A stretch of 64,000 nt of DNA from contig JAHLKC010000075.1 of NCBI GenBank assembly GCA_025449115.1, positions 1 through 64,000 on the forward strand. The letters are read 5' to 3'. Below the pieces are notes generated by a model, which saw nothing but the letters and a program-made list of their open reading frames with translations, was not told where the DNA came from and searched no databases. Within the stretch, counting starts at the first letter, position 1, and each line of letters begins with the position of its first letter. This document shows positions 1 through 11,884 of the stretch, piece after piece. A program made the translations under genes and the position numbers. The DNA comes from Chytridium lagenaria (Eukaryota; Chytridiomycota; Chytridiomycetes; Chytridiales; Chytridiaceae).

Positions 1-282
1 GAAGCAGTATTTAAGTTGGGAGACTTTTCTCCCCTTGCTCACTCATATCATCCGCGTCTCCGCGCTGAAACACATTATTAAATCGAAAGTGTGTCAAAAT
101 TACTCACCGAAGAAAAGCGTGTACGGAATCGGCAACCCTCCTTGATGTACACAATCACTCGGCATTGCCTTAACAACAGGCCCGATCTCCATTTTCCCAA
201 AACTCGCCGACTGCCGTCTCATATTCACTTGTGCAGAATTCACGGTGGGAAGATTTTTGTAGCTCGTGTACGTCCATTATTG

Positions 283-1425
283 CTATGACACGTTCTTGCG
301 TTTATCTTCAGTTTTTGCTTTAGTACCTGCTAGGTGTTTTCTATTGTTGTTGTCATGAAATGTGTCATTCGGCGCCGGTGTTTTTCTGTGCAGTGATATG
401 GTATCTTTAACTATGTCGGCAAGTTGTGATTGTGCATATCGACCACTATCTATGTCCTCCTTGAAAACATAAGAATGTCCTTCTTCCATGACCTCATTCC
501 CGCCATTGTGTATGTCGTCACTTTTGGATATGACGTTTTCATCAGCCACATCCGGCGGTGACCTATTTTGTTCGCATATCTCTTCCCCCCCTTGTGTATT
601 TGGTTTTGGATTCTCAGGCGCCACCTCATCGCCTTGAGCTGCCTTTGTGCTCCCCTCCGACCCGACTTCATTGTTAGAACAACCCCCTTCTCCCTTTGCT
701 TCCACTGGCGCCGAATTATTGGGCCTGTCTGCATTCGCCACTTTACTAATTCTCTGCGATGGTGCTGGGGTAGGTGATATCTTATACGGCACCAAGTTCA
801 CAACCCTAGGCTGCGCCATTGGAGCGAAAGTATCCACGACCACCTGCGCCTTATGCAATTCATAAAAGACATCGGAGCTTATCTCACTCCACCAGGTTCA
901 ACTGCCCCAAGTTTCGCAAACTCCTCTTCCGTGAATCCCGTGAATTTTGGATATGATGCATCGGTTGGGTCCGTAAATGCTTCAATATTCGTGATGGGGA
1001 AGTCAACACATACACCTGGACTGCGTCGTCCAGTTGTAGCGTGGTTGGATTGAGTATCTGAGATGACGGACCGTGTGACGGGATCGGAAAGCCGTCTTGT
1101 AGACTTGAAGGCCCTGAATTCAGGCCTTGCGAAAACGTCGTGATCCTGAAATACTGCCCTTGGTATCCTCAAATGCATTGCCTTATCGTCTACACTGTCG
1201 TTGCTTCTTTTATACCGTGGATCGGCAGCACATGCAACGCTTGTTTGCGCGGCCGTCCTGGGATTTCGGTTACGATCGATCTCGTCGCTAAATTAACCTC
1301 ACCGAGCGTTTTGATGCCGATGCAGGTTTCTCTTTATCCTCTATCAGCCAATGTAATGGCCTCCTCATCTCGACAATGAACCCAAGTTAAAACCTTGTTC
1401 CGGACAGCTGTTTTGGGATTTCCGG
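283..1425 (-). CDS. Unrecognised protein, acidic and polar C-terminal half
   Basis: A minus-strand reading runs from about 1290 down to a stop at 283. I do not recognise the family. The upstream part (about 880-1290) is polar and ends in a conserved-looking stretch with FTGFTEEEFAKLGAVEPGG. The rest (283-890) starts around SEISSDVFYELHKAQVVVD and is rich in Pro, Asn, Glu and Gly, so it is probably disordered. The two blocks lie in different frames and join near 885 if one base is added, as for many genes here. A further open stretch at about 1290-1425 may be an upstream exon joined at a TTTAG acceptor near 1291. The start codon is unresolved. The gene runs in the same direction as the EH-domain gene and lies downstream of it. 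Confidence 0.45.
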
Positions 1426-1622
1426 GCAATCACTCGAATGTTTTCTTTACAAAAACCTCGGTGAATGTTGTAACAAATAATAAATAGGACTACGGCGATC
1501 ACATGAAAAAGAATGAGACTCTAGTGTTGGTCCGAGTACAAATAAAAGAAGCCAGCATAGAAAAACAACAAAAAACGAAAGGAGGCGGCTTATGGCTCCA
1601 AATTATTCTACAAGACTAGTGA
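1426..1622. other. Short intergenic spacer
   Basis: About 200 bases lie between the stop of the EH/UBA gene at 1623 and the first coding-like sequence of the next minus-strand gene. The stretch is A-rich on the plus strand, with short AATAAAA and AATAAT runs that could serve as 3'-end signals. I see no open reading frame worth naming. Confidence 0.4.
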
Positions 1623-4600
1623 TCAGTTTCCGTCAATAAGGTAATTCGACGCCTTCACGACATCAAAACCATTCTTCTCAAGAGCTATAATGGAAGCACC
1701 TAGAGCAGTATTACACATTAAAACACATACCATGGAATGACGTCACTTCTAACCTTTTGAGAATCCCATGTTCATAAGCTGCTGGACTTCATCTGTCACT
1801 TCCTCATCCGCCTTAAGAGGCGTCTCTGCAGGTTCTGAGAAATTGAACGTGTCTCCGAAAGCCGACTCGAAGCCAAAAGGTGCCGATGCCGTCGACGCTG
1901 GCTGAGTAACAGGCTTTGACGATAAAGAAAGACCGCCAAAAACAGCATCAAGGTCTTCAGAGGAGAGCTTCACACCTCCATTATCTTGCACCGGTGCTTG
2001 GGTCACAGGAAGTGCTCCAAATACATCGTCAAATCCAAAGGATGCCGAAGCAGAAGCAGCAGGTGCATTAGTGGCTACGTCAAAAACCGCCTCAAAATCA
2101 CTTTTCTTGACAACAGGGGAAGCAGCAATTGGAGGAGGGGCAGTTGGAGGAGGGAAAGATGACTCGAATGCGCTATCAAAGTCTACTGAGAAGGCATTTG
2201 GGGCAGCAGTGGACGGTTTTGAAGTCCTACTGGGATTTGAGAAACTCGTGTCAAAGTCAAAATCATCATCGAGCTTGGACTGAGGCTGAAAACGTCGTCA
2301 AAGGCATCGTGGGTTACGATGGGAGTAACGACAGCCTCTGTAGCGGTTTTGGCATCAGGCAAAGCCGTAAAGGCATTCGAGAGCTCGGCTTCTAGATTTA
2401 CGGTCATGAACCTTGGGCCCTTTCTAGTTGTGGAATGAAGGGACGAAGTGTCGTTGGTGTTGCTGCTGGCAGCGCTGGTAAATGAGTCAAGTCGGAGGTA
2501 TGGGGTCGTGGCGAGGGCCGCAACGGCTGGCACAGTCGGCTTAGGCACACCGTTGGGTGGTGCAGTAAAGGCATTAGAGAAATCTGCCACGGTGGAAGGT
2601 GATTTGGCTACTGGTTCCTCAACCATAGCTTTAGTAGACGCGGCTGAGTCTGCCTTTATCATATCGTCAAAATTGCTAAAGGTGAGAGGTGGGGGAGATT
2701 TGGCAGTTGTCCCTGGAACCATTGCGGTTGCAGGGGCAGCTTTCTTTGGAGATTCCAAGTCAGAAAGCAAATTTCCGTTTGGAAAGAGATGCTGCTGACC
2801 GCGATGCTGGGGGAGGAGGGGCGGGGGGTCGAGGCTTAGAAATAGGTGCAGCAGATGATGGAAGGTCACCAAGGCTGGAAGAGGTCAAGCCGGAGGCTGA
2901 CCCCATAAGACTCTCAGACAGAGTTTTGGTTCGCTCCTTCTCCTTTTCAGTCATTGCATTCTGCACAGCAATCTTGTTGTTAACTTCAGCAAGTCTCTTT
3001 CTCGTCCACTCTAGCTTTTCCTGATCCCTTGAAAGCTCACCAAATAAGCCTTCGTATTCTACCTGAAGCTGACCTGTCTCCTGACGCTTATTTCCAAAAT
3101 CTCGGATTGTTTCTTCATCTCTGCATGCGACATTTGAAATTCCGAGTTCATTTGCGCGATATCCTTATCAAATTGGGAGATCTCTGCCATCACTTGCTGC
3201 ACCTGTCCTCGAATGCTCTCGACCTCCCCTACCCTCTGTTTCAGAACAGCTTGCAGACTCTCCCTATCCGTCTTCACACTTTTCAAAACTTCTTCGTTCT
3301 TTTGCAGATCTTGCTCAGAGTACAGAGTAGATTGGGTGTCCTCCTTTAGCACGGCAATATTTTCAGTGAAGATGCGCTCCTCGGCCTCGTAAGTAGCCTT
3401 CGATTGAGTTAGCTTTAAGGTCAACTCCTGCTTTTTAGCAATCGCGCTCCTCAGCTCCCCTTCATTGACGGCTCTTTTTGCTCTCAACTCGTCGCTGCCC
3501 AGTGAAGACGGCTCAAGTCCCCTCGAGAGATCAAAATTGGAAAGCCTGACATCACCAGCGGGAGACTTTGGTGAGTTTGCACCTAATTTGTCTTCGTTTC
3601 CCAAGCTTGCTACAGTATCGGGCCGTGCTGTAATTGAAAACGTCAGGTGATCTTTGGTTAAAAAAAAGCTCGTCAGAATAAAAGGAAAACGTACCTGAGA
3701 TGACAGATGATGGAATCAATTGCTTGATTTGCTTGCTTGAAATTGTTGAAGAAGAGTTTAAGGACGATGAGAATGAATCGAGGCCAAACGAGTCCCTCGC
3801 AGGAGATGCAGGCCGCATCGGGGTTTTAGAAATAAGTGAGTTATCAAATGACGACATTGTTCTCAAAGCGGGTGGTGCTGTAGCTGCTGCCACAGCTGGC
3901 TTTCTCAAGGAAGGCGGAACGAGATTGATGGGTAAGACAGAAGGAAGTGGTTTCCCCCCCATTTTAGACCGAATTAGATGCATCGCGACAATAAATTCAT
4001 CCTTAGACAGCCGCCCCTTTTCTCCAATATTTGAGAGATCCCTAGAAAAAATTAAATATCAACGATCGATATCCATCTAACATCAGCCAATAATCAACAT
4101 CGAACATACCAGATATTGGCAAGGGAGGAGGAGTCTAGATTGATTTAAGGAAAAAGGTATAGCTATCGCTTCCTGCAAATTGGTCAAAAAACGACTAAAA
4201 TTATGTATATAAAAAAAACCTGTCAAAAAGCCGGTCTTTGAAGTATCAAGTTGATCAAAAAGCTGTGCCGAGGAGGCTCGTTCTTCTAGAGGAATAGCCC
4301 ATTCAGACGAACTTGCCTGACTAAGTACAGAAGTTGGCGTCACAGTGGGGTAACAGTAGGGGCGACAACCGCATCAATGGCATCCCAAAGGACCTTGGGG
4401 ACAGCCGGAGGGACTTGAGCCAAGGAGCCGTCTTTTAAACGAAAAATAATGTACATAGCTGCATAAAACTGGCGAGAGTTTATCCTTGCAGCACCAGTGT
4501 TCTCAACTAGCTCCCTTTTTTCTTAATTAGAACTTTCAAGATGAATTTACATACCAGATATTGGCAAGTGCCTCAGTCGAGATGTTCGATTTGAGGAATA

Positions 4601-5375
4601 GCGTTCTTGCCGCATCAGCTGACGCAAGACAATGAGTTAAAATCATAGGTCAGTAATACCTGTGATATAGCCTCCAGACGGGTTGCAGCTTTCAAAAGCG
4701 GCCTTGAATCGTTCCGCCTTTTCGGCATCCAATATGTCATTATTTGGCAATGAAGTTCCAGCATTAAAAACTTGCTTCGCCGGGCTACTTAGAGTAGAGG
4801 TAGAGGTAGGAATGGCAATGCCTTCAAATTTAGGAAGTGGAGACTCTATGAGCAATGTTAGATTCAGGTAATGTAGAAATGTTCATAGTACTCAATCCTA
4901 GATTTTGAACGCTTGCAGAGATGTTCGCCTGCTGAAGAGAGACAAACTTCAGCATCCTATAGAACTCCATAGGTGTGGCACCAGCTGCAGAAACTTGCGC
5001 GGCCTTCCAACCTAACGCGATGGGGTAAACATTCAAAAGATCGCATTTCATTAAAATCACCTCTGACAAAGCTTGATTAGGGAGTCCCGACTTCCTAATG
5101 AATTCTGCAGCAGCCTGAGGGGGGATCAAAGAAGTTCCGCCGACGTCCGCAAGCTTAAATAGCTTGGCATATACCGATGCTTCTTCATCCGTCAAGGGCA
5201 ATCCATATTTCTCTGCGGTGTGCATTTCGCCAAGGGCAAGCCAGAATCAGACCTACTTGACAGTAATTAACTAACCGTGAATACCAGTCGCTAGTTTAGG
5301 CTGTGATACCACCGCCTGTGGGGCTGCCAATAGCGGATCGAAGTCCTCGAAGGAGCTCAATGGCTTTTGTGCCAT
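1623..5375 (-). CDS. EDE1: Ede1/Eps15-like endocytic scaffold with three EH domains, coiled coil and UBA
   Basis: This is a clathrin-endocytosis scaffold of the Eps15/Ede1 family; EH domains bind NPF-type adaptors and UBA binds ubiquitinated cargo. The start is MAQKPLSSFEDFDPLL at 5375. EH1 (about 5225-4930) contains LFKLADVGG and KSGLPNQALSE. EH2 (about 4760-4390) contains FLKSNISTEALANIW. EH3 (about 4330-3930) contains WAIPLEERASS and ends with FIVAMHLIRSKMGGKPLP. A coiled coil (about 3590-2950) is followed by a Ser/Pro-rich region with repeated acidic-phenylalanine motifs such as AFDDVF and FEAVFD. The last exon, spliced at 1742/1682, completes a UBA domain (MGFSK joined to GASIIALEKNGFDVVKASNYL). 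Several introns are clear, including one that splits the Trp codon of EH3. Frameshifts near 2300, 2810, 3095, 4155-4170 and 4345 each need one added base, so either the assembly has errors or the gene is decayed. Confidence 0.85.
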
Positions 5376-5444
5376 ACTCCTGTTGGTATCTTGAAAAATT
5401 CGCTGCAACACAAATCTGCAACACACATCAAACCCACTCTTCGC
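5376..5444. promoter_or_regulatory. Compact bidirectional promoter
   Basis: Only 69 bases separate the start of the EH/UBA scaffold (minus, 5375) from the first likely start of the ZUP1-like peptidase (plus, 5445). Both genes must share this spacer for transcription start, or start inside each other's leader. No TATA box is visible. The call rests on geometry. Confidence 0.5.
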
Positions 5445-6917
5445 ATGTTGTTCGACCCTATGGACTGCCCAATATGCCCATTTCGCTCTGAGGATGAGAA
5501 GAGTTTGGGCGAGCATGTTAACAAGCATCTCGATGATGAGGCAGTAGATGAGCGTGCAAGCTGTCAGATCGCACAGCCGCAGTCTGATAATAAAAAGCGC
5601 AAATCATCTGAGGCGAAGGACCTTGAAAGCACCATGCCAATGAAGAAACCATGTGCAGGGTTGGAAAACGCGAAAGCGCTGAATGATCGAATCCACCCGA
5701 ACTAGTCGGTCGTATTTTGATAGCACTCTTGACGTGGACTTTTCGATTATCGGACTCATATCACATCTTTTGGAAAAGCGCCAAACAAATGGACGTGCAT
5801 ACTTATGCCACCCTTTAGTTGAGCATATTTGCGGCAGTGCGTGCAATTCCTTTTCATTTGGCAGTTTTTAAATCTTGTAGGTCGACAAGATATGAGATGG
5901 GGATGTGGATATAGGAATATACAAATGCTAATGTTGAGTTATGGCATTATAGTCTATTTTAAATATTGAAAGGTCTTCCCTGTCAAGACTTCCATCCTTT
6001 GCTGAAGGCATGCAAGAAAATCTCAAAAAATCCGGGTTGAGATTGGAGCCATCCATATCAGCACCTTCGATCCCTACCATTCAGGTAAGTCCAATGCAAT
6101 CGCCGTCATACAATCATTGTTTATTTCTTTAAACACACACAAACCATCCTACTGTTGCGACGACCGACTGCATGCGCTATGCAAACTCAACTTTATTTCA
6201 CTAGGAAACCATAGAGAATGCATGGGCTGAAGGCTTTGACAAAGCTGGGGCTGCTCAATTGAAGAACTGCCTCGTCGGCACCAAAAAATGGATAGGTGCA
6301 ACGGAGGCGATGTTTTCTTTCTCTTTCTGAATATACGGTATGCTCGTTTTAAACTCACATATACGTGTTTTAATTCGAATTAGGGTAAGATTAAAGGACT
6401 TCCCAAGTCCTTCAGGGGCTGGAAACGCGCATCCAGCATTGCTCGATTTTGTGGAAGCCTACTTTGATGATTCTCTTATTCCTTTTGATGAAGAAAGGAA
6501 GCGTTCGCATCAATATCCTCTCATTTTCCCTCGCAAAAGCACAGGAAGCATCGTGATGACAACTTTGCCGCCGTTATACTTGCAGTTTAGGTTTCCTTGA
6601 TATCGTAGCTTAATTCTAAGACCTTTTAAAGCGGACACAGCGTAACAATAATCGGAATCGAGATAATGGGCGGAACGAGAAATCTTTTAGTATTTGACCC
6701 AGCTGTAAGAATTCCGATGCCATTAGCTGCTGGTGGTAGAGGCAAGAAGAGTCTGCGAGAATTCTTAGCCAAGGCACGCACTTTGGATAGTGAAAAGGTA
6801 CTTCACTCAATTCGAGTACCGATGGAGGAGCTTGTACAAAATAGCCAATATCAGATAGTTCAAGTGAGTGCACTTGGCTGGAAAGTGAAGATCAGCGACG
6901 CTTTGCATATAAGTTGA
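5445..6917 (+). CDS. ZUP1: ZUP1/Mug105-type ubiquitin peptidase (family C78) with N-terminal zinc finger
   Basis: ZUFSP/ZUP1 enzymes are cysteine peptidases of family C78 that cleave K63-linked ubiquitin chains. The N-terminus (MLFDPMDCPICPF) has a C2H2-type finger: CPIC, then HVNKH. A basic linker follows, then GLISHLLEKRQTNG and AYLCHPLVEHI. The catalytic Cys lies in RWGCGYRNIQMLML (about 5895-5935), after an intron ending near 5880. LVGTKKWIGATEAMF (about 6270) is a family signature. The catalytic His is in GHSVTIIGIE and the Asp in NLLVFDPA (6640-6710). The introns at about 6084-6203, 6338-6382 and 6582-6637 are well supported. Frameshifts near 5690 and 6325 break the reading frame. The C-terminus is either read through to 6917 or spliced from GTGAGT (about 6862) to a stop near 6945. 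The gene is divergent from the UBA-containing scaffold. Confidence 0.85.
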
Positions 6918-7005
6918 CGTCAGAGCGCATCGATTGATTTTAAATAAAAGATAGAAGGTTGAAGGTATTAGGTAGACAAAATACTGTGGCACATTTTCTC
7001 ACCAT

Positions 7006-8965
7006 ATGTTTACGTTACAAATTTCGTCCGAGGGAAAGGGCCTCAGCGGGGTAGTTGCCCTCCGATCCTCCCCGTGGCCGCAATTCATCACTCCGATAAC
7101 CATCCGTCTACAAGGAGAAGCGTATGTGACGAGATCGAATTCAAGTGAAGTCCTGAACAATCGTGTGATATTCTATGATGAAACCTTCGTAGTCGCCAGC
7201 CTTCCAGTAAGTGCATTCGTTTGCCGTTGGCGACTTGCGATAGCCTTAACACGCTCTAAGGATTTGCAGGCTTACCATGGTGAAAGTCAAGGCCTCTTTG
7301 AATTCTCATTTACTGCAGAAACCAACGTCCCGTCCGCTCTTGTAGCCCTTGACTCCAAAGCTGTGCATACGAAGTACACAGCAACGGCCTCGGTATCGAC
7401 CGAGGATGAGAAACTGGAGACTACCGAAGTGGAGGTTGCCATCGTCTCTGTGACATCAAATTCGATTACTCCTCAAGTCCTCAAGACCAAGACGCAGATT
7501 CTTATCGACAAGCCAAGTATGGTGTCGCTCAACCTACGACTCCTGTCGACTTTTGTGTCTGGAGGCAGCGCGATTGTGGAAGTAAAGGCCGAGAACGACT
7601 GTTCTTTTGATCTTTATGACCTTGGTCTGACCCTTACTCAAACCACGCAAACTGATGCACCGTTGCTGGAGAAGAGCACTTTACGATTACCGGTTTGTCG
7701 AATAAACTTGGGATCCATTGCCGCCAACAAAACCAAGGAATGGTGCCTAAGATTCCCTATACCAAATTGCCCTCCAACAGTTTCGGGGCTGACAGGGCTT
7801 GCCATCGAGTACGATTTGGAACTATCCTCAAATATTTCGGAAGTCTGGATTCCCCTGAACATCAGCTATTCGCCTCAAGTATGCCAACGAGAGGGAAGTT
7901 GCGATGAAGTATACGGATTTACTGAATTCTCTGATATTGGCCTCATAGACACAAATAGTCCTTTCTCATCTGAAGCCGATGATGATAACCCTTCACCGTG
8001 TCTGGTATCCTCTTGTCTGCGAAACAACTTGATTTGGAAACGGAGAGGACTGGTATCATCGGATCAAGGACTCTCTTTTGCGTCGACGTAGGAGATAGTG
8101 AAGATGTGGAGATTAGGATGGTCCGCTGACCGGCCAAGTTGCATTCGCATTTCAAAAGGTTCGGTGCCGAAGTGGATTGGAAGTCGGAAGGAAACTTCCT
8201 CTATCTACTACGTGAATGGACGACAAGAGCTTGATACCACATTAGTCGATGGACCAGGAAGATATTACATCCAACTCTTTGGTGAGGATGCCAGCTTCTC
8301 GCTGTCTGCACGAAAAAAAATTTCGAAACCCGTCGACGCTGTCAGAGGATGTGGACCATACTGGAAAAGAACATCAGGTTCCACTATTCCCTCCGATGCT
8401 CTGGTCGCTGGTGAGGATATCGACAAAACCCCGCTTTACGTTGCAAGGGCGTGGATGAATGGAGGTCTCCATTTGGGCAAGGCTGGGAGAACGTTCAAAT
8501 CAGCTCACGTGCATACGATGGGCTTGAACTTGAGCGTTAGGAGAATACGAGGTTCTCTGTAATGTTGATGGAGCAAAGTGGGAGCCCGTGGGTCCGAACT
8601 TGGTGATGCCATCGAACGCTTTGTGGTGGGATGGAGGCAGATGGTCGGATCTTTTATGTGGGTCGTGCTGCCGCTGGCAAGGTGTCGCTATTAGAGAGAA
8701 AGCTATCCCTCACTCCTGGTAAATGCGCGTCACATTTAGGGGTTGTAATATTGCTTTCGATGGGAAGGAGGTTACGGTGAAAAAGTGCGAGGTTCTTACC
8801 TTTGAGCGGCCTCGGCGTTCGAGTTTGCCCACCCCGTTGGCGTCTCCAGTAGATAAATTGACCCATGCTGTTGACAATATTTCCATCGATGACGAGAGTA
8901 GTGGCCCAACCGAGGATCATTTCTACCCTCCCCCTCCCCCTGCTGATACCTCTATGTGGGAATGA
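7006..8965 (+). CDS. Arrestin-like protein with two C-terminal DM9 repeats (copy 1)
   Basis: The N-terminal 350 residues (MFTLQISSEGKGLSGVV...) form beta-rich arrestin-type folds. Visible cues are ITIRLQGEAYV, LFEFSFTAETNVPSAL and a second sandwich with SGGSAIVEVKAENDCSFDLYD. A 63-base intron (7207-7269, GTAAGT to TTGCAG) restores LPAYHGE. The C-terminus has two DM9 (DUF3421) units: one at about 8390-8530 (DALVAGEDIDKTPLYVARAW, then HLGKAGR) and one at about 8610-8810 (GGMEADGRIFYVGRAAAGK). A Pro-rich tail ends in PPPPPADTSMWE. DM9 domains in animals bind mannose-type glycans; alpha-arrestins in yeast recruit ubiquitin ligases to cargo. The combined role here is unknown. Frameshifts near 8085-8125, 8560 and 8730 fragment the frame. 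It is followed 77 bases later by a paralog. Confidence 0.7.
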
Positions 8966-9041
8966 TGATTCTCGTCCTTATTTAACTTGCAACCCTGAAA
9001 TCATTTTAAGTCATATAAAAAATATTTCTAATAGTAGTGTG

Positions 9042-11381
9042 ATGGAGGACTTGGTGTCAATGATCTGGGCCAAGAAGGCCTTCCTGCAAGTCGAGCTGGA
9101 CTCACAAGAAGCAAAAGAAGGAATCCCGCTTAAAGGCCGTGTGCATCTAGAGCTCACTGACTCTTTAGAGATGCCATCAGGCGTAAGTCTCACAGCGAAC
9201 GGTGAATGGAGTGCCATCGTTTACAAAGATTCAAGCACACCACCTACCCCACCTCAAACCGGTACACCCCATCGCCGACTGACTCAGGTCCCAGCGTTCG
9301 TCTTAACGTTTCCAATGGATCCCTTAACTATCAAAGTGGCACCGTCCGTGTTGGCAGTAACGACGAACAGAAACGAAAGCTTAAAAAGGGATTCTGGGTA
9401 CATTCCATCAATGTCGCCAATAACGGCATCTACCAAAAAGGAAGCTATGTTTTCCCGTTCGAGATGTCTATCCCTGCGGATAAGCTTCCTTCCACGTTTT
9501 ACTACTCTGCACCAGATAATTTGTTCTGCAGTGTTGTCTATACTCTAATAGCCACAATCCCAATGTCTGGCTTTCAGTTTAATATCAAGTCTCCTACCAT
9601 CAAGTTTTGGCGACAGGCAATCCCGTTGATATATCTAGCTATCGCCATTAGAGACGAGCCGGAGCATGAGCTTCCTATTTGGTGGATCTGGGGAGGCTGC
9701 TACGGTACATTAAGGTTCCAAGGTCAACCTACCCACGTTTGACGTTGGCTACTTCTTCTTTTCGCAAGAAACGATTCCTCAAGACATGTATTTACAACCT
9801 CATTATTAATTACGTTCTTACCCTTTGAAGATGAACGAGCTCATTCCGATTAGTTCAAAAAGTGACAGTGGAGAAGACACCACACCGCCGTGTGGTCGTA
9901 AAAAAGGTTTGCTTGATTATATATATTCCATTATCAATGCTTTACAGAAATTCCCTGGCATAGCTCCTCACGAGGCCGGGCATAAAGTGATACGTCTCGA
10001 AATCCCTCAAATTATTCCAACCACCACTAGTCTCGGCGACGACTTGCAAGTCACCTATGAAGTCGAGATAACCGCAATTATGTCCATGTCCATTTCATCC
10101 GTTTCCGCAACCGCACCCATCGTCATCGTTCCCTACGCTCGCGGTGTTGATCGTCCTAACCGTGTCGTAATTGAAGAAAAACGACCTCGAGACTTCCATG
10201 GATGATGATAGGGGCATGTCAAAGCTTATTACAACAAACATCAAGGGAGATGGGTCTGTAGATGTGATGGAAGGGAATGTTGCAATTCCGCCAACAATGA
10301 GCGAAGCTCTTGCTGGAGCGTCTGGCGCCTTGTTGACCCAAAATGGTGCGCGTGAACTCACACCCACTGTCGCTCAAACCGGGACCGTATCGTTTCAATG
10401 CTGCAACCTTTTTACTACGATCTCACAACCGATATTAACATGAAACGTGTTGAGCTTGACGCAGACGGTGGGTTGACTGAGGAGGAAGATTTTGAGGAAG
10501 TGTCCATTTGCCTCCCGACTGTCATCGTTGAAGCCGAATCAAGCATCGGAATTCGTATTTCAAAGGACACGGTCCCGACCTGGTGGACCTATGATCTCCG
10601 CGAAGAAGTTCGTAGCGATGCCATGGATGGTAGTCAAGAACACCTTGGGCGTCTGTCAAAAGGTCCTGGACGGTATTTTATCGCAGTGTACGGCAACTCC
10701 CTCGTAGCCGCGACCGGTGTTCGCTATCGCATCGTATTAACAACAGCATCTGCAAAAGAAATCAACCCCCCAGGCCCTGACGAATCTCGTACCAAGGCCA
10801 TGACCAAAGCAACATCACCGTATTGGGCGAAAGCGAAAGACGGAGAAATCCCCCTGACGCCTTTGTTGCAGGTCACGATCTGGACGGTACCCCACTGTTT
10901 GTTGCAAGAGCATTCATCGGGAACGGTATGCATATTGGCAAAATCGGGCGTGGTTTCCGTTCCGCCAATGTCCCATTTGGCGGTCGCGAGAAATCCGTTG
11001 GTGGGAATACGAGGTTCTATGTTCGATCCCCGGTGTTCGTTGGGAAAAACTTCAAGGTCGACGATCACAATTTCCATTTAACGCTATTCCGGCGGGGCAC
11101 GAAGAGGATGGTCGTCCGTTTTACATTGGACGTGCGACGGTGAATCAGGGTTGGAAATCGTCAATTTGTCCAGGGAAAGCTGCTCCGCACTTGATGGGTG
11201 TGAATGTGCCGTTTGGGGGAAGGAATTGAGGGTTTCGTCACAGTTTGAAGTTTTGGTGTATGAGGAGACGAGTCTTATGTTTGCGAGTAATGAGACGAGC
11301 GCGAGCGGCGGGTCGTTGGTTGTCGATGAGCTGGAAGAGTACCATCGCATTATAGGAAAAGAGGGATTCGAGCATGTCTAG
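9042..11381 (+). CDS. Arrestin-like protein with two C-terminal DM9 repeats (copy 2)
   Basis: Tandem paralog of the preceding gene with the same order of parts. The start is MEDLVSMIWAKKAFLQVELD at 9042. The arrestin N-domain continues through LKKGFWVHSINVANNG and YVFPFEMSIPADKLPSTFYY, the canonical arrestin edge with a Pro-containing strand. The second arrestin domain contains HKVIRLEIPQIIP and LQVTYEVEITAIM; an intron at about 9907-9947 joins RKK to EIPGIAPHE. A middle beta region (SSIGIRISKDTVPTWW) matches SCIRISKGSVPKWIG of copy 1. DM9 unit 1 is at about 10850-11000 (DAFVAGHDLDGTPLFVARAF) and unit 2 at about 11060-11225 (AIPAGHEEDGRPFYIGRA, then GKAAPHLMGVNVPFGG). Frameshifts occur near 9260, 10195, 10410, 10855, 11010 and 11225. 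Its closeness to copy 1 suggests local duplication. Confidence 0.7.
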
Positions 11382-11884
11382 CAATAAATATCATGTTATT
11401 CTTTCGGTGCATTCATAGAAGTTTTCCCTTTTGACCAACTTTTTTTTAATTGTACATGTTGCGAGAACTTTATAACTTTATGAAAATAAATGCCTCAACT
11501 CATTGTTATCTTTTTATGAAAAACACCAGCCAACAAGTAGCTCAGCAGAAAAATGGAGAACGACCCCACGCACCCAGAAAATAAAATAAAATAAGAAAGT
11601 GATGAAATGAAAGGAAGGTAGAGAGCTTGACATAAAAAACAAACAAACAAAAATCCTCAACCATGCATAATAATAATTTCAAAATAAAACACTCCCAACC
11701 CGCCAAAATGTCTTAATTCTTTTTCATAAAAACAAAAAACAGCGAAAAACAATAAAATAAAATAAAGCAATAGACGTCTTTCTAGTAAACCACCTCCCCC
11801 CATGCCATCACACAATCCACAGCAACACTCCCAACACCCCGCCTCCTCCGTCCCTCAACCCCCCAAACCCTCCGACAATCCTCC
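11382..11884. other. A-rich convergent intergenic region
   Basis: Separates two convergent genes. It is A-rich with repeated AAATAAAATAAAATAA-type runs near 11575-11590 and 11750-11765, suitable as poly(A)-site signals on the plus strand. The right edge becomes C-rich where the minus-strand gene begins. No gene seen. Confidence 0.5.
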
